A stretch of 64,000 nucleotides of DNA from JAJPKK01 sp963800215 (GTDB taxonomy: Bacteria > Pseudomonadota > Alphaproteobacteria > Rhizobiales > Xanthobacteraceae), in assembly GCA_963800215.1 (NCBI GenBank), contig CAWCZY010000001.1, forward strand, positions 186,001-250,000. Reading direction: 5' to 3'. The notes below the pieces were generated by a model. It was not told where the DNA came from. It worked only from the letters and a program-made list of their open reading frames with translations, and did not search any database. Below are positions 29,824 through 38,595 of the stretch, piece after piece; position 1 is the first letter of the stretch; each line of letters opens with the position of its first letter. The translations under genes and the position numbers were made by a program.

Positions 29824-30213
29824 ATGAACGTGATCCAACAGCTCGAAAATGAGCAGATGGCGAAGCTTTCCGCCGGCAAGGAAATCCCGGAATTCGGTCC
29901 CGGCGATACCGTGCTGGTCAACGTGAAGGTGGTGGAAGGCGAACGCAGCCGCGTGCAGGCCTACGAAGGCGTCTGCATCGGCCGCTCCGGCGCCGGCCTC
30001 AACGAGAATTTCACGGTGAGAAAGATTTCCTATGGCGAGGGCGTCGAACGCGTGTTCCCGCTCTACTCGCCGATGATCAACTCCATCCACGTCGTCCGCC
30101 GCGGCAAGGTCCGTCGCGCCAAGCTGTATTACCTGCGCGACCGGCGCGGCAAATCCGCTCGCATTACCGAGCGCACCGAAAAGCAGACGGAAACCAGCGA
30201 AGCCGCGGAATAA
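29824..30213 (+). CDS. rplS: Ribosomal protein bL19
   Basis: 129-residue large-subunit protein L19: MNVIQQLENEQMAKL, PGDTVLVNVKVVEGERSRVQAYEGV, GEGVERVFPLYSP, RRGKVRRAKLYYLRD. All family blocks are intact. Last ribosomal gene of the cluster. Confidence 0.98.
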   Translation: MNVIQQLENEQMAKLSAGKEIPEFGPGDTVLVNVKVVEGERSRVQAYEGVCIGRSGAGLNENFTVRKISYGEGVERVFPLYSPMINSIHVVRRGKVRRAKLYYLRDRRGKSARITERTEKQTETSEAAE

Positions 30214-30241
30214 GCTGCGCGGCCGCCGCCGTAGCACGCGG

Positions 30242-30376
30242 ATGTCCGTCGCGTCACCAAAATCGCCGCGATTCCCTGACGGGTCTCATGACGTCAGCGA
30301 TCTCCAAGCCGTGCTCAAGATCCAGGCGCTGACGGCGTTCGACTATCTCGCCGGCGGCGGCACCCTGGGCGGCTGA
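30242..30376 (+). CDS. Possible 44-residue small protein
   Basis: Short frame from ATG 30242 to TGA 30374-30376. Its C-terminal half reads as an amphipathic helix (DLQAVLKIQALTAFDYLAGG) followed by a Gly-rich end. It lies 28 bases after rplS and has no obvious strong ribosome-binding site. It may be a small protein, a degraded gene end or chance. Confidence 0.25.
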   Translation: MSVASPKSPRFPDGSHDVSDLQAVLKIQALTAFDYLAGGGTLGG

Positions 30377-30393
30377 GGCTCGTCAGATCCGGA

Positions 30394-30705
30394 TTATTCA
30401 GGTCGGGGCCGATCATGCCCGGCCGGATCGATCGAGGCCGGCTTGTCGCCGCAAGCGGCCGAGGCCGGCTTGGCATGTACCAGCCAGTCCGCATCCGGCA
30501 TGCCTCCGGTCAGGAGCACCGTCACCCGCATTGCACGGCGCCGGTATTCCGCCTGCTCGGCACAGGCTTCCAGCGTCACCGGATTCGATATCTGCGACGG
30601 TCGCGGCAGCGTGATTTCGGTCCGGTTGCGGTCTTCGACCATCGCCATGCCGACAGCGGCGGTGAGGAGGACGATCAGGGCGTCCAGTTTCGACGGCAGC
30701 GGCAT
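30394..30705 (-). CDS. Small exported or membrane-anchored hypothetical protein
   Basis: 103 residues from ATG 30705. A hydrophobic N-terminal segment (LDALIVLLTAAVGMAMV) is followed by a polar region with two cysteines (TLEACAEQAEYRR, SAACGDK). No family recognised. It is antisense-oriented between rplS and leuC; the open frame extends to 30783. Confidence 0.5.
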   Translation of the reverse strand: MPLPSKLDALIVLLTAAVGMAMVEDRNRTEITLPRPSQISNPVTLEACAEQAEYRRRAMRVTVLLTGGMPDADWLVHAKPASAACGDKPASIDPAGHDRPRPE

Positions 30706-30874
30706 TCGGCCTCGCCTCCTAATACCGCTATCGCGGTGCAATTCCCTTGCCACGTCGTCCGACGATCGGTCCGGGCATGCCACCGCGGCGGCATCGGCAC
30801 TTTCCCTGGCTGCAGGGAACGACTAAATAACCGCCGGCACCCCTTATTTGCGTAATTTCGAGGAATCACCGCTC

Positions 30875-32282
30875 ATGGCCGCGTCGCGCACCCTTTACGA
30901 TAAAATCTGGGAAGATCATCTGGTCGACGAGCAGCCGGACGGCACCTGTCTCATCTACATCGACCGCCATCTCGTCCACGAGGTGACGAGCCCGCAGGCG
31001 TTCGAGGGGCTGCGGTTGACCGGCCGCAAGGTTCGCGCGCCGGACAAGACGCTGCTGGTGGTCGACCACAATGTCCCCACCACCGACCGCACCAAGCCCA
31101 ATCCGGACCCGGAAAGCGCCGCGCAGATCGCCTATCTCGCGGAGAACGCCAAGCTGTTCGACCTGGAATATTTCGACGAGTTCGACCGCCGCCAGGGCAT
31201 CGTCCACATCATCGGGCCGGAGCAGGGGTTCACGCTGCCGGGCACCACGCTGGTCTGCGGCGACAGCCATACCGCCACCCATGGCGCCTTCGGCGCGCTC
31301 GCCTATGGCGTCGGCACGTCGGAGGTCGAGCATGTGCTCGCGACCCAGACGCTCTACCAGAAGAAATCGAAGAACATGCGCGCGGTGGTCGACGGCAAGC
31401 TGCCGGACGGCGTCACCGCCAAGGACATCATCCTCGCCATCATCGGCGAGATCGGCACTGCCGGCGGCACCGGATATGCGCTGGAATATGCCGGCGACGC
31501 CATCTCGGCGCTGTCCATGGAAGGGCGCATGACGGTCTGCAACATGTCGGTGGAAGCCGGCGCCAAGGCCGGCTTCATCGCGCCCGACGACAAGGTCTAT
31601 GCCTATCTCAAGGGCCGCCCCAAGGCGCCCAAGGGCGAAGCCTGGGACGCGGCGCGGCGCTATTGGGACACGCTGCGTTCCGACGACGGCGCGCGTTTCG
31701 ACCGCGAGATCCGGCTCGATGCCGCCAAGCTGCCGCCGCTGGTGACCTGGGGCACCAGCCCCGAGCAGGTCGTCTCGGTGACCGGGCGGGTGCCGATGCC
31801 CGGCGACATCGCCGACGAGAACAAGCGCATCCATGCCGCGACCTCGCTCGCCTATATGGGCCTCAAGGGCGGCGAGAAGATCACCGATATCGCCATCGAC
31901 CGGGTCTTCATCGGCTCCTGCACCAATGGCCGGATCGAGGACTTGCGGGCGGCCGCCCAAGTCGTCGAGGGCAAGACCGTGAACGGCCATGTCGCCGCGA
32001 TGATCGTTCCCGGTTCCGGCCTCGTGAAGGAACAGGCGGAGGCCGAAGGGCTCGATCGCATCTTTCGTCGCCGCGGGCTTCGAGTGGCGCGAGCCCGGCT
32101 GCTCCATGTGCCTCGCCATGAACCCGGACAAGCTGCAGCCCGGCGAGCGTTGCGCGTCCACGTCGAACCGCAATTTCGAGGGGCGCCAGGGCTACAAGGG
32201 CCGCACTCACCTGGTATCCCCTGCCATGGCCGCCGCGGCCGCCATCGCCGGTCACTTCGTCGACATCAGGGAGTGGCGTTAG
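30875..32282 (+). CDS. leuC: LeuC, 3-isopropylmalate dehydratase large subunit, one +1 frameshift
   Basis: Large subunit of the leucine-pathway isomerase. It has the aconitase-fold motifs CGDSHTATHGAFGALAYGVG and FIGSCTNGRIEDL. After an extra T at about 32063 (ATC-T-TTCGTC) the frame changes and carries the remaining cluster cysteines GCSMCLAMNPDKL, TSNRNFEGRQG and the stop at 32280-32282. Restored length is 468 residues, the standard size. LeuD, its partner, is 10 kb away on the other strand. Confidence 0.94.
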
Positions 32283-32301
32283 AGCACTTTCCGGCTCGGC
32301 T

Positions 32302-32398
32302 GACTCCTAATTGGTGTCATTGCCCGGCTTGACCGGGCAATCCAGTACTCATGGCCGGTGTTTACCGGATCGCCCGGTCAAGCCGGGCGAAGACAGCG
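32302..32398. repeat. REP-like palindromic doublet, copy B
   Basis: Same two-hairpin element as at 6001-6106, starting 20 bases after leuC: TGTCATTGCCCGGCTTGACC, GGGCAATCCAGTACTCA, TTTACCGGATCG, CGGTCAAGCCGGGCGA. It may act as the leuC 3' stabiliser. Confidence 0.85.
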
Positions 32399-32499
32399 AA
32401 TTGTGGTGTCAACCTGAACGAAAAACGCCTTGCCGCATGATCCCGATGCGCAACATCAAAAGGGATTGGCGCCCGATCGCGAAACGTCGCGATACTATC

Positions 32500-32525
32500 A
32501 AAAAAGACCCGCCGTGAGGCGGGTC
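32500..32525 (-). terminator. Rho-independent terminator of the Gly/Phe/His-rich protein gene
   Basis: Stem GACCCGCC / GGCGGGTC with a four-base loop; on the minus strand it is followed by six T residues, 18 bases past the stop at 32543. Confidence 0.88.
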
Positions 32526-32542
32526 TTCCTGTCTGCGCTTTA

Positions 32543-32960
32543 TCAATACCAACGATGCCAGCGGTAGCAGACATTGACGTGCCGCCAGCCATACCCGGTG
32601 AGGACCCAGCGCCAGCAGCTGCGATGGTAGTAATACGGGTAGTATCCGTGGCGGTAGCCGTAGTGGCGATAACCGTAGTGGTAGCGGTGAAACCCGTAAA
32701 AGCGGTGACCGTAGAAATGGCGGACGCCAAAGCCGCGGAAGGCGAACCGGTGGCCGCCGAAACCATGGAAACCACGGAAACCACCGAAGCCGTGGAAACC
32801 ACCGAAGCCATGGAAACCGCCGAAGCCGTGGAAACCACCGAAACCATGGCCACCACCACCACCGTGGCCTCCGCCGCCGCGGGCGTCGGCGACCTGGGGC
32901 AGCGATATGACCATCGCGACAAGCATGGCAGACATCAGACAGAGAAGTTTACGAACTCAC
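32543..32960 (-). CDS. Exported Gly/Phe/His/Tyr-rich repeat protein, start probably frameshifted
   Basis: Small secreted protein. A signal peptide ending LPQVADA is followed by GGGGHGGGGGHG, then five near-copies of the six-residue unit GGFHGF (about residues 30-60), and a Tyr/His/Arg-rich tail with two cysteines (RSCWRW, VNVCYRW). The open frame begins at ATG 32935. A better start is GTG 32958-32960, which follows an AGGAG site and would give MSRKLLCLMSAML if one extra base near 32954 is removed. No enzymatic motif; a cell-surface or metal-binding role is conceivable. Confidence 0.7.
32761..32863. repeat. In-gene 18-base tandem repeat
   Basis: On the plus strand the unit CCACCGAAGCCATGGAAA and close variants recur at 18-base spacing, encoding the GGFHGF units of the exported protein. 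Copies differ mainly at one or two positions. Confidence 0.75.
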
Positions 32961-32969
32961 GACACACTC

Positions 32970-33296
32970 CTATTGCATACGGTTCCTCCCTATCCACCGT
33001 CGCCATAGACGTGCTTCGATGATGGCGAAGCTGCGGCCGAGCCTGTCGTATTTATCGCAGTAAACGGCCCACCAGCATGTGGTTCGCGGCACGATGGTGG
33101 GGCCGGCGAAGCGGTTCTCGATCACATGGGTATCGGCGCATTGCCGGATCAGCCGCCGCGACGGCTCGACTTCGAGGCGCAGGGGCGCACGGCGTTGAAT
33201 GCGCGGGCGCGGTTGATCATCTTGCGCCGCGGCAGGTCCGGCGACCCCGGCCACTGCAAAGGCGAGCACCGCAAATCCCGTCATCGACATGCGCAT
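32970..33296 (-). CDS. Small exported hypothetical protein
   Basis: 108 residues from ATG 33296. The signal peptide MRMSMTGFAVLAFAVAG to GPAAAQ is followed by a basic domain with three cysteines (IRQCADTHVIE, TTCWWAVYCDKYDR). It lies just upstream of the repeat protein in the same orientation and may be cotranscribed. No family recognised. Confidence 0.65.
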   Translation of the reverse strand: MRMSMTGFAVLAFAVAGVAGPAAAQDDQPRPRIQRRAPLRLEVEPSRRLIRQCADTHVIENRFAGPTIVPRTTCWWAVYCDKYDRLGRSFAIIEARLWRRWIGRNRMQ

Positions 33297-33503
33297 GGCG
33301 TTTCCCCCGTTTGAGCGCGCCACGGTTTCCCATCATGGCGCCCGCGTCAACCGTCCGACCGCGACATTCCCGGATGTTCGGGAAAGGCCGGCTCATCAAC
33401 GTATCCACGCAGATGGGCGGCTCCAAACAAAAGGGAACTGTCGGGGCCGCACCACTCGTATTATGAATGCGGGTTCAGAAACAAATCCGACGAGCCCCTT
33501 TTC

Positions 33504-33932
33504 ATGCCTGAAAACCCCATCGCCGACCCGCTGGCCTGGCGCGCCGTCACCGCGCCCTCGCTGGTCGATTTCGAAATCCTGGCCATCGAGGTCTATCGCG
33601 GCCTGCCGCCGAAATTCCGCACCTTGTGCGAGGACCTCGTGATCCGGATCGACGATTTTCCCACCGACGAAGTGCTCGACGAGATGGACATCGACAATCC
33701 CTTCGATCTGCTGGGGCTGTTCCAGGGCGTCGGCCTGCCGTTCCGCGCCGAAAGCGCGCCGCTGCACATGCCGAACATGATCTGGCTGTATCGCCGGCCG
33801 ATCCTCGACTATTGGAGCGACCATGAGGAGGCGTTGGGCGCCGTCATCGCCCATGTGCTGGTCCACGAGATCGGCCATCATTTCGGCCTGTCCGACGACG
33901 ACATGGAAGCGATCGAAGCGGGCGCCGACTAG
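33504..33932 (+). CDS. Zincin-like metallopeptidase family protein (PF06262 type)
   Basis: 142-residue small zinc protein with the HEXXH motif in VLVHEIGHHFGLSDDDMEAIE near the C-terminus. The N-terminal part (VDFEILAIEVYRGLPPKF, DEVLDEM) and the length match the family of minimal zincins (acetylglutamate-synthase-neighbour or MMP20-like). Cytosolic; substrate unknown. Confidence 0.88.
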   Translation: MPENPIADPLAWRAVTAPSLVDFEILAIEVYRGLPPKFRTLCEDLVIRIDDFPTDEVLDEMDIDNPFDLLGLFQGVGLPFRAESAPLHMPNMIWLYRRPILDYWSDHEEALGAVIAHVLVHEIGHHFGLSDDDMEAIEAGAD

Positions 33933-34014
33933 AGCATGATTCCGAAAAGTACGCAGACTTTTCGGACAAGATCATGCTCGAATCAAAGACTTTTGAAGCG
34001 CTTTCCGATTCAGC
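33931..34014. repeat. Dispersed intergenic repeat, copy 2
   Basis: Inverted repeat GAGCATGATTCCGAAAAGT ... ACTTTTCGGACAAGATCATGCTC followed by AATCAAAGACTTT and TCCGATTC. Same element as at 7722-7801, here with a much better hairpin. It directly follows the zincin gene and could also terminate it. Confidence 0.75.
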
Positions 34015-34053
34015 CTGAATGGATGGCGCTGTAAGCGTGTTGCGATCGGACCG

Positions 34054-34281
34054 CTAGGGCTGCTTGCGTTTTTCCAGCGCCGTGACGCGCTGGTTGAGAT
34101 TGGTGATCGAGAACGCCAGGATATAGAACAACGGCGCCAGCCCGATGATGAGGGCGACCATCTCATTGAAATCGCCCCATCTGGTACCGACATAGGGCAC
34201 CGCCAGCAGTCCGAGGATGCTGATCACGAGGCACACCGCGAATCGCGATGAGTAGTTTCTGAGATCTGTCGCTTCGGTCAT
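34054..34281 (-). CDS. Two-helix membrane protein, hypothetical
   Basis: 75 residues with two transmembrane helices (about 14-32 and 42-62) and a short coiled C-terminal tail (NLNQRVTALEKRKQ). Small membrane proteins of this design are common; no family recognised. Confidence 0.6.
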   Translation of the reverse strand: MTEATDLRNYSSRFAVCLVISILGLLAVPYVGTRWGDFNEMVALIIGLAPLFYILAFSITNLNQRVTALEKRKQP

Positions 34282-34379
34282 TGTTCCCTGCTCGCTGTTG
34301 ATCTGCGCGCACCATAGCCATTTCCGCGACGCCGCCTAGGGCGCCCGCAGGGTCATGCCGGTGTATGAGCAGGGGTCGG

Positions 34380-34757
34380 TTACTTGCAGAAGCCCGGCAG
34401 GTCGAAGCAGTTGGGGAACGGCGTCCGGTTGTTGTAGTTCACCCGCCAATCGGTGGGGTCGTAGAAGATGCTCGACGCGGAATCCGGCGGGAAAGCGTAG
34501 TCGTGATAGTGCTCCTGCAGCGGGTTTTTTTGTGCGGTCCCGGGATCGAGATAGGAGCGGCGGCTGACCGTGACCTTGGCCGGCGGACGGTTCGACGCCA
34601 GCTTGCGGTTCGGCGGTATCGGGTACCCCGTTATCGGGTCGATCGGGTAGCTCTTGGGCTGCCTGGTCGGGCTGGTCTGCGCGATGCCCGGCGCGGCCCC
34701 GAGCATCACCACCGCGGCGCCGGCGGCGATGAGCAGCACTAACTTTTGCGCGTCCAT
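34380..34757 (-). CDS. Exported Pro/Tyr-rich hypothetical protein
   Basis: 125 residues. A signal peptide (MDAQKLVLLIAAGAAVVML, cleavage after about 26) precedes a Pro/Tyr/Asn-rich mature part (PIDPITGYPIPPNRKL, HYHDYAFPPDS) and a terminal pair of cysteines (NCFDLPGFC). ATG 34757 was chosen over 34763 because GAGG is then six bases upstream. No function recognised. Confidence 0.65.
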   Translation of the reverse strand: MDAQKLVLLIAAGAAVVMLGAAPGIAQTSPTRQPKSYPIDPITGYPIPPNRKLASNRPPAKVTVSRRSYLDPGTAQKNPLQEHYHDYAFPPDSASSIFYDPTDWRVNYNNRTPFPNCFDLPGFCK

Positions 34758-34763
34758 GGACAT

Positions 34764-35070
34764 CCTCGATTTCGCGGAAAGCAGTCTATCGGCGGCATAT
34801 TAACGCATGATGCCAGAGGTTGCAGACATTTCAGGCAAAATCGTGCGCGCGGCCAAAGAGATTTGCCGGATGATGCCGAAAAGCCGCACACTTACCGCCC
34901 GCCGGACCTGGACCCGCTCCGCCGCGTGCCCATGGCCGCGGCGGAGCGGGTGGCTTAGGCCGGGGGATCGTGTTAACGGAATATCATGCCAGGCATCCTA
35001 AAAATGACGGCTCCAGTCAGTGCATTACGGCTATAGTTGACTGGTACTATAGACGATTCGGAGGAAGCCC
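34764..35070. other. Intergenic region upstream of sorA
   Basis: About 300 bases between divergent genes. There is an AT-richer stretch near 34990-35060. No conserved protein or RNA element was recognised. Confidence 0.35.
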
Positions 35071-36303
35071 ATGATCAGCAGACGCCGTCTGCTCGAAGGC
35101 GCCGGCGTCGGCGCCATTGTCGCCGGCTCGGGTATCGGACTGGACTTGCTCAAGGCTTCGGCCGCCTCCCTCGACCTGCCCAAGGGCCTGCCGTCAGGGC
35201 TGCGCGCAGAGGCGGTGCTGGAGGCGCTGCCGGGCAAGAAGCCGCTGATCAAGCTCACCTATCGGCCCCCCAATTACGAGACCCCGATCGCCGACTTCCG
35301 CACCGCCATCACGCCCAATGACGCGTTTTTCGTGCGCTATCACCTCGCCGACATCCCCGATGTCGATCGCCAAGACGTGGCGGCTCACGGTCGGCGGCGA
35401 CGGTGCCAATGGCCGCCTGCAGCTTTCCCTCGACGACCTCAAGGCGATGCCGGCGACCGAAGTGGCTCGCGGTGTGCCAATGCTCGGGCAACCGGCGCGG
35501 GCTGGTCGAGCCCCACGTGGTCGGCGTCGAATGGGGCTATGGCGCCATGGGCTGCGCCCGCTTCAAGGGCGTGCGGCTCAAGGATGTGCTCGACAAGGTC
35601 GGCCTCAAGAAGGAGGCGATCGAACTGGTGCTCGACGGCGCCGACGGGCCCGTCCTCGACAAGACCCCGGATTTCGTCAAGAGCATCCCGGTCGCCAAGG
35701 CGATCGAGGACGGCCTCGTCGCCTACGAGATGAACGGCGCGCCGCTGCCCCATTTCAACGGCTTCCCGGCGCGGGTCATCGTGCCCGGCTGGACCGCGAC
35801 CTATTGGGTCAAGCACATCATCTCGATCACGGCGGCAACCAAGCCGTTCGACGGATTCTGGATGAAATCGGCCTACCGGGTGCCGCTCGGCCGCTTCCCG
35901 CTGTTGGCGCGGTTCCCGTCCCAGGACACCGACTCCAACACCCCCATCACCGAGATGGTGGTGAACTCGCTGATCACCAGCCATGACGACGGCAGCAACG
36001 TGAAGGCCGGCGCTCCCCTTACCATCGGCGGCATCGCCTGGGATGCCGGCTACGGCATCACCACCGTGGAGGTCTCCACCGATGGCGGCCGCACGTTTAC
36101 GGCGGCGCGAGCTCGGCGAAGATCTCGGCCGCTTCGCCTTCCGCACCTTCAGCCTCCCGGTCACCCCCTCGGCCAAAGGCAAGCTCACCGTGACGGCGCG
36201 CGCCATCAACAAGGTGGGGCAGACCCAGACCGCCGAGCTGATCCAGAACCCGGCGGGCTACCACCACAACGTCATGCACACCGTCACACTCAACGTCGCC
36301 TGA
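35071..36303 (+). CDS. sorA: SorA, sulfite dehydrogenase molybdopterin subunit, three +1 frameshifts
   Basis: Periplasmic sulfite:cytochrome c oxidoreductase, sulfite oxidase family. A Tat signal (MISRRRLLEGAGVGAIV) leads into NDAFFVRYHLADIPDVD. An extra C at 35368 shifts to KTWRLTVGGDG. Another extra base near 35465 shifts to AVCQCSGNRRG, whose second Cys is the Mo ligand, and on to VEWGYGAMGCARFKGVRLKDVL. An extra C at 36108 shifts to ELGEDLGRFAF and the dimerisation-domain end. Restored length is 409 residues. The intact cytochrome gene follows after 11 bases. Confidence 0.9.
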
Positions 36304-36314
36304 AGGAGCAGATC

Positions 36315-36596
36315 ATGCGCAGCATCGCCGTTGCCGCGTTCGCCCTGCTCATCGCAGCGCCCGCGCTGGCCCAGGAAGAGGCGATCGAGCTCAAGAAGGC
36401 GCCGGGTCTCGACAAGGTCGAGGGCAACTGCGCCGTCTGCCACAGCCTCGACTACATCCAGATGAACTCGCCGTTCCCCAATGCCGCCTTGTGGGATGCC
36501 GAAGTCACCAAGATGATCAAGACCTACGGCGCTCCCATCGGCGCCGCCGACGCGGCCGCGATCGCCGATTACCTCAAGCACAATTACGGCAGCTGA
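36315..36596 (+). CDS. sorB: SorB, c-type cytochrome subunit of sulfite dehydrogenase
   Basis: 93-residue exported monohaem cytochrome c. The signal peptide (about 1-19, ending PALAQ) precedes the CAVCH haem site (about residue 39-43) and a distal Met in YIQMNSPF. It accepts electrons from SorA and passes them to a soluble cytochrome. AAGGAG precedes ATG 36315. Confidence 0.92.
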   Translation: MRSIAVAAFALLIAAPALAQEEAIELKKAPGLDKVEGNCAVCHSLDYIQMNSPFPNAALWDAEVTKMIKTYGAPIGAADAAAIADYLKHNYGS

Positions 36597-36731
36597 CCCG
36601 CATCCGGCCGGCCCGCCCCGAAGCCTCTGGTGGCGTGGCGATGCTGGGCCAGTGTTGAGCTCGATCGTCTCGGCCGGAGGCCTGTGATATGCAGGCCCGG
36701 CCAGAAATCGTCGCGCAAACGAGGAACTCCC

Positions 36732-38429
36732 TTGACCGAAGAAAAGCATGGTCTTGCCCGCGGCCTGACCAATTACGGCGACGCCGATTTTTCGCTCTAC
36801 CTGCGGCGTTCTTTCGCCAAGTCCATGGGCTACTCCTCGGACATGCTGTCGCGCCGGGTGGTGGGAATTTGCCAGGCCGCGGGCGGCTTCAACAACTGTC
36901 ACCGGCATTTCCCCGAGCTCGTCGACGCGGTCAAGCGCGGCGTGCTGGCGGCGGGCGCGCTGCCGATCGACTTCCCGACCATCTCGCTCGGGGAGACCTT
37001 CCTCAGCCCGACCAGCATGATGTTCCGCAACCTGATGGCGATGGACGTCGAGGAAATGATCCGCGCCCAGCCGATGGACGCCGTGGTCCTGGTCGGCGGC
37101 TGCGACAAGACGGTGCCGGCGCTGCTGATGGGGGCGGCCTCCGCCGACCTGCCGGCGGTGCAGCTGGTCGGCGGCCCGATGCTGCCGATGGATTACCACG
37201 GCGAGCGCCTCGGCGCCTGCACGGACTGCCGGCGCTTCTGGGCGAAGTACCGCGCCAAGGAGGTCTCCGCCCGCGAGATCGCCGACATCGAGGGCAACCT
37301 CGCCACCACCGCCGGAAGCTGCGCGGTGATGGGCACCGCCAGCACCATGGCCTCGCTCGCCGAGGCGCTGGGCATGACCCTGCCCGGCACCGCCGCCATT
37401 CCCGCGGTCCACGCCGACCGCCTGCGCGCCGGCGAGGCGAGCGGGCGGCAGGCAGTGGCGATGATCGGCACCGACCTGCGCCCGAGCCGGATCATCACCG
37501 CGAAGTCCATCGAGAACGCGTTGCGCGTGCTGCTGGCGATCGGCGGCTCGACCAATGCGCTGATCCATCTCACCGCCATCGCCGGCCGCATCGGCGTCAC
37601 GGTGTCGCTCGATCGCCTCAATACGCTGTCCGACGAGACGCCGATCCTGGTCGATCTCAAACCGACCGGCCAGCACTACATGTCGGACCTGTTCGCCGCC
37701 GGCGGCATCGGCGCCGTGATGCGCGAGTTGAAGCCGCTGCTGCACCTCGACGTGATGACGGTGACCGGCGAGACCCTGGGCGAGCGCCTCGCCGCCGAGT
37801 CGCCCTGGGTCGACCGCAAGGTGGTCCGGCCGCTGAGAGACCCCTACCAGAAGTTCGGCGGCCTGGTCGCGCTGTTCGGCTCGCTGGCGCCCAACGGCGC
37901 CATCATCAAGCGCTCGGCCGCCGATCCGCGCCTGTTCGAGCGCGAGGGCCGCGCGGTGGTGTTCTCCTCCCTCGACGACCTCGCCGCGCGCATCGACGCG
38001 CCGGACCTCGACGTGACCCCCGACGATTTCCTGGTGCTGCAGAACGCCGGGCCCAAGAGCGGCTACGCCATGCCGGAGGCCGGCTATCTGCCGATTCCCG
38101 GCAAGCTCGCCCGCGCCGGCGTCAAGGACATGGTCCGCATTTCCGATGCCCGCATGAGCGGCACCGCCTACGGCACCATCGTCCTGCACGTGTCGCCGGA
38201 ATCCGCGGTCGGCGGACCGCTCGCACTGGTGCGCAACGGCGACCGCATCGCGCTGTCGGTGGCACGCCGCTCCCTCGATCTCAAGGTCGACGATGCCGAA
38301 CTCGCCAAGCGCCGCGCGAGCCATATCCCGGCCACCCACGAAGGCATGCGCGGCTATGCCCGGCTCTACATGCAGAGCGTCATGCAGGCCGAGGCGGGAT
38401 GTGATTTTGATTTTCTGCGGAAGGTGTGA
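36732..38429 (+). CDS. IlvD/Edd-family sugar-acid or dihydroxy-acid dehydratase
   Basis: About 565 residues from TTG 36732, which has GAGGAA upstream and gives MTEEKHGLARGLTNYG. Fe-S ligand cysteines are seen in GFNNCHRHFPEL, GGCDKTVPALLMG and TTAGSCAVMGTASTM, followed by SISLGE-like SLGETFLSP and the C-terminal SDARMSGTAYGTIVLHVSPES. This divergent branch includes L-arabinonate- and other sugar-acid dehydratases as well as DHAD-like proteins. Substrate not inferable: no sugar operon adjoins, and the IlvD used for isoleucine is normally more conserved. Confidence 0.88.
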   Translation: MTEEKHGLARGLTNYGDADFSLYLRRSFAKSMGYSSDMLSRRVVGICQAAGGFNNCHRHFPELVDAVKRGVLAAGALPIDFPTISLGETFLSPTSMMFRNLMAMDVEEMIRAQPMDAVVLVGGCDKTVPALLMGAASADLPAVQLVGGPMLPMDYHGERLGACTDCRRFWAKYRAKEVSAREIADIEGNLATTAGSCAVMGTASTMASLAEALGMTLPGTAAIPAVHADRLRAGEASGRQAVAMIGTDLRPSRIITAKSIENALRVLLAIGGSTNALIHLTAIAGRIGVTVSLDRLNTLSDETPILVDLKPTGQHYMSDLFAAGGIGAVMRELKPLLHLDVMTVTGETLGERLAAESPWVDRKVVRPLRDPYQKFGGLVALFGSLAPNGAIIKRSAADPRLFEREGRAVVFSSLDDLAARIDAPDLDVTPDDFLVLQNAGPKSGYAMPEAGYLPIPGKLARAGVKDMVRISDARMSGTAYGTIVLHVSPESAVGGPLALVRNGDRIALSVARRSLDLKVDDAELAKRRASHIPATHEGMRGYARLYMQSVMQAEAGCDFDFLRKV

Positions 38430-38595
38430 GGGTGACGAGCCGGACTGTGTTCGAAAAGGCACACGGCAGAGGTGAGATAGGGCTCATTCCGCCCATCTAC
38501 CCCAATCCCATCGTTGAATTGCCCGCCATTCCCCAGTAGAACCCTGCCACCCCTGCGGTTGCACGGCAGCGGATCGGCTTTTTTGGAGATTTGTC

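Noticed and set aside
32761..32863. CRISPR-like regular repeat
   Set aside because: Units are adjacent 18-mers without spacers and encode the GGFHGF protein; no cas genes.
36258..38462. 734-codon minus-strand frame opposite the IlvD/Edd gene
   Set aside because: Composition is that of an antisense shadow; the sense gene has all Fe-S motifs.
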